Below are positions 53,778 to 62,767 of a stretch of 64,000 nucleotides of DNA, piece after piece (the stretch's first letter is position 1; every line of letters starts with the position of its first letter). The DNA lies in assembly GCF_050947875.1 (NCBI RefSeq), contig NC_134570.1, positions 239,622,584 through 239,686,583 of the forward strand, read 5' to 3'. This DNA comes from Dermacentor variabilis (Eukaryota > Arthropoda > Arachnida > Ixodida > Ixodidae). The translations under genes were made by a program, and so were the position numbers. The notes under the pieces were generated by a model. It had not been told where the DNA came from and searched no databases. It worked only from the letters and a program-made list of their open reading frames with translations.

Positions 53778-54195
53778 TGACACGTGTACTTGTCTTAATC
53801 GGGCAACACGTTTCAGCGCCTAACAAATGTTATTGTACAGCGCAGGACACGCCTGAATGTATCGGAAGTTTCTGGAATGTTATCGATGCTTCCATCCGCT
53901 GTCTGTGACCGAGCCTTGTGTAATCTGATCACATGTGTGCGTGACGCGAATAATGTAGAACATTGTAGAAGGCACGCGGGTCCCAGCGATTACTCTGGAA
54001 CACTCGACGAATGATGTATAAAAGCGGACGCGCTTGACCCGCTGATCAGATTTTCGACGATCGCCGACCGTGTTCGCCGCTATCGTTGTTCTTTGAGTGT
54101 AGCCTGCTTTTGTGGGCACAGGTTTCCCCAATAAATATTAGTTTTGTCTTCCACAGTATTGCTACTGTGTTCTACAACATCACGACCACGTGACA
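53778..54195 (+). repeat. Gypsy 3 3' LTR
   Basis: 418 bp, about the same length as the 5' LTR and differing by scattered substitutions. TATAAAAG at 54017-54024 and AATAAA at 54130-54135 are intact. Confidence 0.95.
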
Positions 54196-54242
54196 ATATT
54201 GAAAACATTTGTTTGATGTAGTCGCACACAGTCTCCAAATTA
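54196..54242 (+). pseudogene. LINE H, right part
   Basis: Starts with the TSD copy ATAT and continues the LINE H frame cut by gypsy 3 (IENICL, a stop, SHTVSKLK). It ends at about 54242, where a different LINE begins. Confidence 0.55.
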
Positions 54243-54977
54243 AAAGCTTATAACTTGGATGGTAAAATAATAGCGTGGATTGTCGAATAATTGTCATTGC
54301 GGAAACAGACTGCGGTTCTGAACGGTATATCTTCGCAATATGCATCGGTTACGTCGGGAGTTCCCCAAGGCTCAGTGTTGGGACCACTACTGTTTTTGTT
54401 GTATATTAATGATATTTCAGCTGGTATGCAGTCTTCATTCATGATGTTTGCCGATGATTGTGTTGTTTATAGAGTCGTAGATGCCATTTCCGATTCACAA
54501 ATCCTGCAAGTTGACCTAAACAATATAGCAGATTGGTGTGTGCGTTGGGATATGTCATTAAATATAAATAAGATTGTTCACGTCACCTTCACAAGAAAAC
54601 GAGCTGAACATCCGTATAGGTATAGAATTCATCATTCAACTCTAAAAATAAGCAAGCAATTTAAATATCTAGGTGTGTTTTTTACTTATGATTTACGATG
54701 TAACAAGCATGTCAACTATATTGGAAATAAGGCAGCATCAGTTTTGGGATTCTTGCGGCGCAATTTTATTCATTTACCGAGTAACTTAAAGACGCAGTTG
54801 TATTTCAGTCATGTACGTTCAATACTTGAATATGGATGTGTTTGTTGGGACCCACACACATCTGAGCTAATAAATAAATTAGAAAAAAAATCCAGAATAG
54901 GGCAGTTAGATTTGTTCTTGGTAACTGTAGCCGGCAGCTTAGCATGGCAGAAAGCAAACTTAGGGCCCAAACAATGA
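54243..54977 (+). pseudogene. LINE I, RT palm to thumb fragment
   Basis: Open over 228 codons from 54291: VTSGVPQGSVLGPLLFLLYI, MMFADDCVVYRVV (FADD intact), WCVRWDMSLNINKIVHVTF, FKYLGVFFTYDLRCNKHVN, RSILEYGCVCWDPHTSELI and then a decayed C-terminus. 5'-truncated in the RT palm and without a recognisable 3' tail; it stops near 54977 at a foldback-rich segment. Confidence 0.85.
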
Positions 54978-55361
54978 AATCTTTCTTACCTCAGTAAGGA
55001 AGCCTTCATTACGGTGAGGCTACCTCATGTCACTCTGAAAGCTTCCTTACTGAGCGACCCTCGGTGAAGGCTTCCTTGGTGCTTCCTCGGCATAAGGTAG
55101 CTCCAAAGCTACCTTCATGCGTCCTTACTATAGAGGCTAGAAGGCTCTATATCCTTACGCCACTCCTGGCCCTGAACGAGCGCTTCGCCTCACTGCTTAA
55201 CCACGTGACGTTTGCTTGCGCATGCGCGCTGTCGTCCACCTGAGGAGAAGCGCGAGCACGGTGCGTCTTGCCAGGCATATTCGTTTGTCACGCGTGCGGC
55301 ATGAAAGTGTTGCTAGGCGTTGCACCATAGAGTTACTATACTGACTCTAGAGGACAAGCTA
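54978..55361. other. Foldback-rich segment, no gene
   Basis: Two inverted pairs: an 18-bp pair with one mismatch (TCAGTAAGGAAGCCTTCA at 54991-55008 and 55036-55053) and a 9-bp pair AAGGTAGCT / AGCTACCTT (55094-55102, 55107-55115). Several related CTTCCTT words recur between them. It may be a degraded MITE. 55140-55340 is more GC-rich and without a frame. Confidence 0.5.
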
Positions 55362-55369
55362 CCCATAGG

Positions 55370-55557
55370 CAGTGGCGTAGCAACAGGTGGAGCCGGGGGG
55401 CCGTAGGCCCCGGGTGCAAGGGGCCAGGGGCGGGGGGTGGGTGTCATAAACGTCTGAAGACACCCCTTTTTCCGCCGGCTACACCCGGTGGGGGGGGGGG
55501 GGGGGGTGACAGAAGACCTATGGGCCCCGGGTGCCAGACGACCTAGCTACGCCACTG
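55370..55557 (+). mobile_element. hAT-type MITE, copy 1 (188 bp)
   Basis: Ends CAGTGGCGTAGC and GCTACGCCACTG (12-bp perfect terminal inverted repeats). Flanked by 8-bp CCCATAGG / CTCATAGG (55362-55369, 55558-55565; 7 of 8 match). The interior is G-rich with a long G run (about 55490-55506) and no frame. An 8-bp TSD with CAGTGGCG ends is the hAT pattern. Confidence 0.88.
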
Positions 55558-55565
55558 CTCATAGG

Positions 55566-56130
55566 GCCCATGCATTGAAATCGGGAACCGCAAGACCGCC
55601 GCCATGTTGCTACACGCCGAGGTTGCCAGCTCCTGAGACGCTTGCTAGACTTGGTGACAGTAGTCAGTTTTAATCCGGCAACAGTAGCAGCGTAGCAGCA
55701 TGGCGTCTCGCTTGTACTGTCGTGATGTGCGCGTGCAGCCGTGTGTTTGGGATTTTTTATAAGTTGGTTCTTCATTCTATGTTGCGGGACGGTGCGGGTG
55801 TGGTCCATGTTGGCCGTACATGTGGCAGTTATGCAACCGAGGGATGATCCTGTTGAAGTTTCCGGCGGTATGCGGTTTTCAGCGGTCACGCCTGTTGCAG
55901 GAGTGTCACTCGACGAGGTTACGAACTCGAAGCTGTCGTCAGATTGCTCGTTGGCGTTCCGTAATTCTCCTCGCACGGGCGCGGTATGTTGCAAAAGCCG
56001 CTTTCGCGATCTATCGTCGCGACGATAGATCGGGCTTTTTTTATTATTAGAAGTACTGATCCAGCTGGGGTAGGGCACATGTAACCGACAAACGGAAGTC
56101 TCCGGAGAGCGCCTGAGATTATAATAAAGC
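55566..56130 (+). other. GC-rich segment with a possible first exon
   Basis: A plus frame from about 55830 (MQPRDDPVEVSGG) reads about 50 codons up to CACGGGCGCG/GTATGT (donor-like, 55982). The ATG near 55700 (AGCATGGCGTCTCGC) is another possible start. Codon pattern and CpG content would fit a gene 5' end, but no homology is recognised. A 26-bp perfect palindrome follows at 56007-56032. Confidence 0.25.
56007..56032. repeat. 26-bp perfect palindrome
   Basis: CGATCTATCGTCG followed directly by its reverse complement, no loop. It may be a protein-binding dyad or the hinge of an old inverted insertion. Confidence 0.9.
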
Positions 56131-56300
56131 AGGCGGCGCAGGAACTCCAGGGCACCTAAGGGACAGGGGGGAGGGGGGGGGGGGTATCAAAGCTCGAAGC
56201 AGAACGGTACGTAGGTTGGGGCCGCCGAGGCAGGTGTGTGCCAGGGAGTGTTCGCACGGACAGCTCCCCTGGCACGCGCAGCAGAGCCTCGCAAGGTCGA
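56131..56300 (+). repeat. Stem-loop repeat R, copy 1
   Basis: Shares words with 61652-61850 in the same order: GGCGGCGC, CTCCAGG, TCAAAGCT / GTCAAAGCT, GGTTGGGGC, GTGCCAGGG, TGTTCGCA and GGCACGCGCAG. It can fold: GTGCCAGGG (56239-56247) with CCCTGGCAC (56267-56275), and outside it GAGGC (56227-56231) with GCCTC (56286-56290). A G run at 56166-56184 is extra here. Confidence 0.65.
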
Positions 56301-56620
56301 GATATGGCGGCCATGACCTTTATTTTGCCTCTGTGCAGTGTGCACGATTAACGAGAATAATATGGAGGGCATCCAGTGCAGTCGCGAATGCGTCATGACA
56401 AATGTAGCTCGCGTCGCCTGGCGTGTGCAGTAATATCAGAGTTGGTTGTATGAACTTTATGCATAATACGCTTTGTTACGGTACCTTAACGGAATAGGTC
56501 TAGAGGACGGTGTTGGTACATTTTTTCGTACCGCCCTAATCCTATACCCCCCACTACAAACACACATACATACCCCCCCTTTTTTTTTATGTATACATAC
56601 AATTCCTTGCCATGACGGAT
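56301..56620. other. No gene seen
   Basis: Includes a C/A-rich low-complexity part (56540-56590: ACAAACACACATACATACC and a T run). No frame or repeat with a recognisable identity. Confidence 0.4.
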
Positions 56621-56661
56621 CCAAAGCCTCCTTTATTTTTGAAAAATAGAGGAGGCTATGG
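56621..56661. repeat. 20-bp hairpin with 1-nt loop
   Basis: Left arm 56621-56640 (CCAAAGCCTCCTTTATTTTT) and right arm 56642-56661 pair at 18 of 20 positions. It could be an RNA hairpin or a foldback scar. No terminator function can be inferred in a eukaryote. Confidence 0.8.
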
Positions 56662-57101
56662 ACCAATTGACCAGTTCAAGTTGTCAACTTGTCAGTAACT
56701 GTCATAGGAATCACTGTATTAGACACAATTCCACGATCGGATTGTTTACTTTCATTTTTTGTTGTAACACTGAGGACTACATAGAACTTTATTTTGTATA
56801 TGTGAGAGAAGTATGTGGATATCACGAGCTTAAGCCAATGTGCGATACACAGACAAAACAGCTGCTACAACATGAACTGCATTGAGGGCCACACAACACA
56901 TACGTAATTCAAGGTGCAAAATATAGGGGGAAGCTTCAAAACACGCTCTGTAGAACTGCAAAGTGTAACATATATCGTATGTGTACAATAAATGTTCAAA
57001 AATACAATGCATCAATGTCCCATTTGCCTTCAATTTTATTATCAAGTTCAAGTTTACTGAAGTTTATTATGAGCATATGTACAACAGGAATCTACTGACA
57101 C
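56662..57101. other. No gene seen
   Basis: A+T-rich, short frames only, no recognised repeats. Confidence 0.4.
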
Positions 57102-57480
57102 ACCCGCAGTCAAGGTGGCTGTTCGAGGTGTGCTGGCTGCCTCAGTGTAAGAAAAAGAAATTGGGTGAATGTCGACACCAGTGCCACTGCTTCTTGCCTC
57201 TGACCTGCACGTGCCTCCACGGCATCTTTGTGCACAAGTGTGCTGGCGTGGCGAGGCGTAGGAGTCATCCGAGAGAAAGAGTATCGTTTACATACAAAAG
57301 TGGCTGTTCACATCGCCTGGCGCTTTCCCTCAAATGGTTCCTTGGCAACTAGGGTAACATACCCGCAGTCAAGGTGGCTGTTCGAGGTGTGCTGGCCGCC
57401 TAAAAGAAAAAAATTAGATGAATGTCAATACCAGTGCTATTGCTTCTTGCCTCTTACCTGCATTTGCCTCCACGGCCAGT
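57102..57480 (+). repeat. Tandem duplication, 259-bp period
   Basis: CCCGCAGTCAAGGTGGCTGT begins at 57103 and again at 57362. The first about 120 bp of both units align with about 10% differences (GCTTCTTGCCTCT, TGCCTCCACGGC shared). Weaker matches of the second half (TGGCGAGGCGTAG in unit 1, TGGCTAGGCGTAG after unit 2) suggest the duplication reaches about 57530. Confidence 0.8.
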
Positions 57481-58996
57481 AAGTATGAGGGAGTAAGTAT
57501 GAGGGAGCTGCTGTGGCTAGGCGTAGTCATTGTCTAAGCAAAAAGAAAAGGCCATTCAAATGGGGAATTATGGAAATAAATGCAGTTGTTATGTCTGCTT
57601 CTTGCACTCTTCTTGCCTAAAAGTTTTCAAACATAGTGTCCAGTACACACCAGCACTCTGACTGCTTCTGCTTTTTACCTGCAGGTGTTGCTGCGAGATC
57701 CTTAGTATGGATGCGTACAGCATTGTAGCACTTGGTGGAGGCATTTGAAGTGGTAGCCAAAAATATAAAGAATCCTCCTTGTCTGCATGAATGCTTTCAA
57801 TTTCTAAATGCAGTGGTAACTATCACTATTGGTGCAAGGCCCCCCACATCCATGCGGCAAGTGCCATAGCTCGAAACTGAATTTTTCCTTTAGTGTTTCA
57901 CAAGGCGTCTGATATGTCCACATTAGATGTGATGTGTTTGTTTCTATTTATCCCAGTGTGGAGAGAGCATCATTAAATTGTTTTTTATTTTTGCATGTCT
58001 TGTTTTTTGGTTTATTTCTGAATTTATCAACCAGCAGTCTCATGATGCTAAAGTGACTTATGTAATGGCAATCAGCTTTTGTTTTGCAGAAAAACAACGC
58101 ATTTCCTGACCATTTGTTTGACATCCCCTCACTCGCATAATTTTGCAGATTATTCTACCTATATTGACATGCTTGACCTCCACTAAAGAGTCTTGCATTT
58201 TCGAATACGACTCTTTCCTTAATATCATTCGACACTTCTCATAATTTCTGTATCTTGAGCTTCTGATACTCTGCATTCACCATTTTTGCTTGTTTCTGAC
58301 TAGAAATGTCTTCTTTAATTTAGAGCTTAAATTTTACCTTTGGAACACACGGAAGGGCTTGCCATTGCATATCTGCATAAAAGGGAAACATGTTTCATTA
58401 AACATTTGCAAAATCCAATTGAAGATTGATGAATGCAGCTTGCAGTGTGATATGACAGAATGAGCCATAAAAGTAACTCATCTCACTTCGTAAATTAAAG
58501 CACATATTAGTGTGATGTACAAGATAAGTTACACTAACGTGGTGGGTTCTCTTGCTTATACAGCAAAATAATCGGTGCGCGAGAAAAAAAAATATTTTTG
58601 CATACCCCTTGTACACACTGATTTAAGGAAAATGAGCTGGAGCTGTCCACATGATCTACTTATTTTACCTGCGAGTATGGTCAGCAAAAATGTGTCCCAG
58701 CTACTTAGTGGTATTTGAGATTATGTCAGTATTGCATGTGTGCCTGTTGTCTAAAATAATTGAATTTTGAAAATGCTCGCAGGGATCTGATGTGCATATC
58801 TGCAGTTTATGGATACATGTAAAAGACTCAGCATCAAGTGCAAGTGAACGGTCCCACAAACCCGGAGTCGATCATGCAAATAGATTCGCTGCACAAATTT
58901 GTGACCAGAAAAGACATTCCACATGAAATGGCATGCAAGGAAGTGTTGAAAATATTGCACAGTTAATAAAACGCCTACGCTATTAATATGTGGGTT
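57481..58996. other. 1.5 kb without recognisable gene
   Basis: A+T-rich. No RT, integrase or transposase motif in any frame, no inverted termini. It contains a short tandem TAAGTATGAGGGAG at 57480-57510. It could be intronic or intergenic host sequence. Confidence 0.4.
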
Positions 58997-59006
58997 GATG
59001 CACTCG

Positions 59007-59179
59007 TTATGCTAAACGGAGGTGAGGCGTGAAGACAGGACACAAGAGTAGAGTATTTACAAGCAAACAACACGAGCGCCGGCCACTTCTCTACTCTTGT
59101 GTCCTGTCTGCACGCCTCACCTCTGTTTTGCATAATGAATCCTTACCAAATAGCTCAGCTTTCTGTCGTTCTAAGTCTC
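59007..59179 (+). mobile_element. 173-bp foldback element with 10-bp TSD
   Basis: Flanked by GATGCACTCG at 58997-59006 and 59180-59189. Inverted arms around GAGGCGTGCAGACAGGACAC / GTGTCCTGTCTGCACGCCTC, left about 59022-59056 and right about 59089-59123, with a loop containing AACACGAGCGCCGGCC. It is followed by the unpaired GCATAATGAATCCTTACC tail. Same family and layout as 33556-33695. Confidence 0.9.
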
Positions 59180-59189
59180 GATGCACTCG

Positions 59190-60589
59190 ATTTCGTCCGC
59201 ATTAGGCACTCGCCTCTTGATTACTTCGTGGCACAGAAATACTCGGCATCAGGCTGTTTTTCTGCTGTGGCCTTTGTAGAAGCACGATTGTTCAAAGTGC
59301 AACAATTAAACAGATTCTTTGAGTTGCTTGCGGCTTCGCCAGTACAATTCCGGTGCGCTGGTCCGCCTGTCCAGCAATTTCCTACTGAAGGGAAACCTGC
59401 AAATAAAAACACCGCTTCGCATGTAGAAAAATGCGCTACTGTGACGCTTCTCAAACGATTGTGATGCACCACAAGACCTGCCTACTCGCGTGATATTCTC
59501 ATTAAGGAGATACATTCGTTTACTTACATGTGAAGGTATATGCCAGAGCACTTCGGGGCTTCGGTGGCACATAAGGCACGAGTGTGCCATAGCGTCCGAT
59601 GTCGACGCGCGATCGCATGTCAAACCTAAACTTTACGAAACTACTACGCATCCAAAAAACAGATTCGAAACCGAAATTCGCGTCATCCTTTATTGCATAA
59701 ATGCGTACATCGTGATTTACATAAGTCACGGACTTAGCGATCGCTTTCTGTAAACTTAATATTAACGCACCACCTTCATAAAGCCATCAGGTATGCGTTT
59801 TTAGATGACAAAGCATAAGGTGACCTGTACTTGTTTTCAGCTCTTTCAATAGTAATTGCGCTGGCCACATTGACCAGTAGCAACAGGGCGGCGCCCTAGA
59901 GGTTCCCGCTTTTCCGGCCCAGCTTTTCCTCCAGAGTTGTTCTACTAACTGTATGGGTCTGGCTGCTCTCTGGAAGTTCTCTGACTAGCAGACGACGAAA
60001 AGAGGCGATGGGCGCTCGCCGCCATCTTTGCGGGGTCTTCAGGGATTGCAACGCGGGCGCTTGAGGACTTAAATTTACCTCGCTCAGCCAACTGTCTACG
60101 GTCATCTTCGTATTTCCTTACTTCTAGCGTTATCTTTTTAGGTGCTAACGCTCCGTTCCGCATTGCGAACCGGTGTGATACGAGCAGTGGTGAACCGTTT
60201 GAAGCTTTTGTGTGTGTATGTGCGTGTCCCCTGAAGGCTTCTTCGCGGCGATCAGCGCGTCGCGCTCTCATGCGTACATGTTATCTGCATCGTGTTCTAC
60301 GCAAGTTGTAGGCGCTCATTCACACACTGCGGTACATTTTGGGTTCGTCTTTCTCTGGTGGCGTTCCATTTCACATATTTCGCGTGTGTATGCGGAGATA
60401 TCTCATTTTTCTGCAGTTCGCGAAGGCTTTGCAACTAGCCCGTGTTCGCTCCGTCTCTCCATCGTATGCTTAGGTGGCAGCTCGAAACCGATATGTGTTC
60501 GAACAGCAGGCAGTTGATCTAAGAATGCACTGATTGAGTAATAGGCACACGTACATTAGACACACGCACATTGGCTTAATGCTCTCATT
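59190..60589. other. 1.4 kb without a supported gene
   Basis: 59880-60270 is GC-richer. On the minus strand it contains AAGATGGCGGCG (start-codon context at about 60033) and donor-like GAGGTAAATT (about 60082), so a host gene 5' end is possible. The frames (60271-59945 and 60105-59896) show no known domain. I do not call a gene. Confidence 0.3.
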
Positions 60590-60597
60590 ATCGCGAC

Positions 60598-60797
60598 CAG
60601 TGGCGTAGCTAGGTCGTCTGGCACCCGGGGCCCCTAGGTCTGCTGTCACACCCCCTCCCCCCCCCCCCCCGGCTGTAGTCGAGGAAGGCAAGGATATCAA
60701 GTTCCGGGTGTCTTCAGACGCATATAACACCCCACTGGGCCCTTGCACCCGGGGCCCACGGCCACCCGGCCCCCCCCCCCCTGTTGCTACGCCACTG
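60598..60797 (-). mobile_element. hAT-type MITE, copy 2 (200 bp)
   Basis: Exact 8-bp TSD ATCGCGAC (60590-60597 and 60798-60805). Ends CAGTGGCGTAGC and GCTACGCCACTG. It aligns with the reverse complement of copy 1 (GTGTCTTCAGACG, GGGCCC..TGCACCCGGGG, CTAGGTCGTCTGGCACCCGG). The C runs at 60655-60670 and 60770-60781 correspond to the G runs of copy 1. Confidence 0.93.
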
Positions 60798-60805
60798 ATC
60801 GCGAC

Positions 60806-61651
60806 CAATGTTGTTTTTCGTGTGAAACGTTTCGCTGGTCACAGGCGGCGTGCATTTTCATGCGCCAGCCGCGTCCCCAGCTCCTTTGGGTCGAAATGAG
60901 AAGCACCACCAGCCACAACAAACTTTCTGAAATCGAAGCAAGCCCAAGCAGGTCATCACGAAATTTTATGCTTATGAGACGTACCCGATATCCTGCTTTT
61001 TCATGTCTTGTGAAGCGATGACACAACGCCAACTCATCAATGTCGCCGGTGGGCGACGTGATCGCTGCGAGCAGGGATCTTCGAGTTATCGCTTTCGAGT
61101 ATACAATCATGCGCGATTTCGCGTCTTGTCATCGGACGCGTCCATCGGCGGCCATCTGTTGCGCTGTGAAAGGTGAGGTTAGCCCAGTGCGCGTCCTTCG
61201 CAGAGTCGTGCGAGAGTGATCGTATCCCTATATATATATATATATATTCAAGCTGGCAACGCATAAATGCGTCGACTACACCGAGCACGCGCCAGCCTCG
61301 TCGGGCGCTGCCATGCTGGTAGCATGTTTACATTTGGCCATCTGTCCCGGCGGCGTATTTCCAACTGCTTGTAGGTACAGCGGGCCGCGTCACTTGCAGA
61401 GACATGCGCGAGTAAGAGCGGGTGCGAGAGAGGAAATGTAGGAAGTTTTGCTCCTTGAAAATACGACTCCGCCTAGGTACTACGGAGGAGTTTCTTGGCG
61501 CGCCTTGTATGCGCTTGTCCCTAGGCGTGCCGGCAGAAGTCGCGGGGCGCGGCACTGCTGAACTTAGCATCGCAAGTTGGCGGCTCGACGCAATCATATT
61601 TATTCGATCATGTTTTTACTAATGAAAACAACGTGTCATTATTTCGCATTA
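60806..61651. other. No supported gene; (TA)n microsatellite at 61229-61248
   Basis: Moderately GC-rich, with short frames on both strands and no recognised domain. The only simple feature is the 20-bp TA repeat. Confidence 0.4.
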
Positions 61652-61850
61652 TTGGCGGCGCCTCCAGGACACCAAAGCGGCAACGGGGACGTCAAAGCTA
61701 GAAGCCGGACTGGTCCGTGGGTTGGGGCTCGCAGAGGCCTGCGCGTGCCAGGGGTTGTTCGCATAAAAAATTGGCTGCCCGCGATAGCGGACAGCCGATC
61801 TTAGACTCCCTTGGCACGCGCAGACCTCTGTCAATCGCAGGCCTCTGTAT
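61652..61850 (+). repeat. Stem-loop repeat R, copy 2
   Basis: Same order of words as copy 1. Stems: GTGCCAGGG (61745-61753) with CCCTTGGCAC (61808-61817), continued outward by CTGCGCGT / GCGCAGACC-type pairing. Inside the loop a second hairpin GGCTGCCCGC / GCGGACAGCC (61773-61796) is present that copy 1 lacks. Confidence 0.65.
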
Positions 61851-62767
61851 ATGTCAATTGACATGTACCTGTCAATTTTCTTGCCGTCAGTTCATGTAAA
61901 GATTCAAGACATACCCCCATCTGCCACATGGTAAAAAACATAAACAGCATGTTGCATATTTAAACTTACCCCAATGCGCCATTCTGCTCTCATACTTAAT
62001 GGGTCTACACAATCTTAATTTGCTCATTGTCATCCTTACTATGAATTGGTTAACAAATGAGCCAGTGGCTTGAGTTTATAAACCAAACTCAAGCAAACAT
62101 TGACATGTTAAACATAGTGAAGCTATAATTAATTTCAGATCATGATTTAAAGCAACAGTTTCATGAAAGCACTACAGTGAAATTTCGTTCACAGTGTCTT
62201 CATCTATGCATGTCATACATTTTATTGCATAATTCTGCTTTACAGTTCTCTATCAAAGGGAACCCATACAATTGACAAATAATATGGGCTTTCAAGTTCA
62301 GTGAAGCCTACTGTAAATATAGTTTTCTAATTGTTTGAGTATATATTTCACTGCAAAGTACAATGCGCAATCATTTGCTTCTCAGCCAACTATCGACTAC
62401 CTTTCTCATAGCAACACAAACCTGACAAGCCTAAGTGCACCGTGTTAAAATCAGGTGGTGTGCAGAAGTGGACTGTTGATATACCTAACACCTTTTCTGA
62501 CCTTTTTGCTTTTGGCATCATGCGGTGTACACACATTTGCATTTTCTCGTAATAAATGTCTGTTTCTAGACGATTTGTCTGTAATCCTCCTACTCCACGT
62601 ATTTTTTCGAGCTGTTTCTTTAGTTCAATAAAATCTATCTTCAGCTAATAGCTGCATAGTCGAGCTTCACAGCAGTACACGAGCGTTGCTGTGAAACCCA
62701 CCGGGGAAGCCAATACGGTTTCAAGAAATTGCACGAGCGTGCAGACAGCGCTCTTAATACTTGACGG
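61851..62767. other. No gene seen
   Basis: A+T-rich. The last 130 bp (62640-62767) might be the 5' part of the LINE that follows, since coding-like sequence starts at about 62770, but no motif shows it. Confidence 0.4.

Larger units (their letters stand above)
49738..54195 (+). mobile_element. Gypsy 3 LTR retrotransposon, both LTRs present
   Basis: 4-bp TSD ATAT (49734-49737 and 54196-54199) in LINE H. LTRs of 418 bp each (49738-50155 and 53778-54195), starting TGACACGTG and ending CACGTGACA. The primer-binding side begins TCTGGTGGAGGTGCC. A purine tract of A/G and a G run (about 53758-53773) precedes the 3' LTR. Gag and protease are almost entirely deleted; pol has a mutated RT site, a SINE insertion and frameshifts. 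Mobilised, if at all, only by other elements. Confidence 0.95.

Noticed and set aside
59896..60271. Host gene first exon on the minus strand (AAGATGGCGGCG start context)
   Set aside because: Frames are short, no domain is recognised and the splice sites are ambiguous; left as unassigned.
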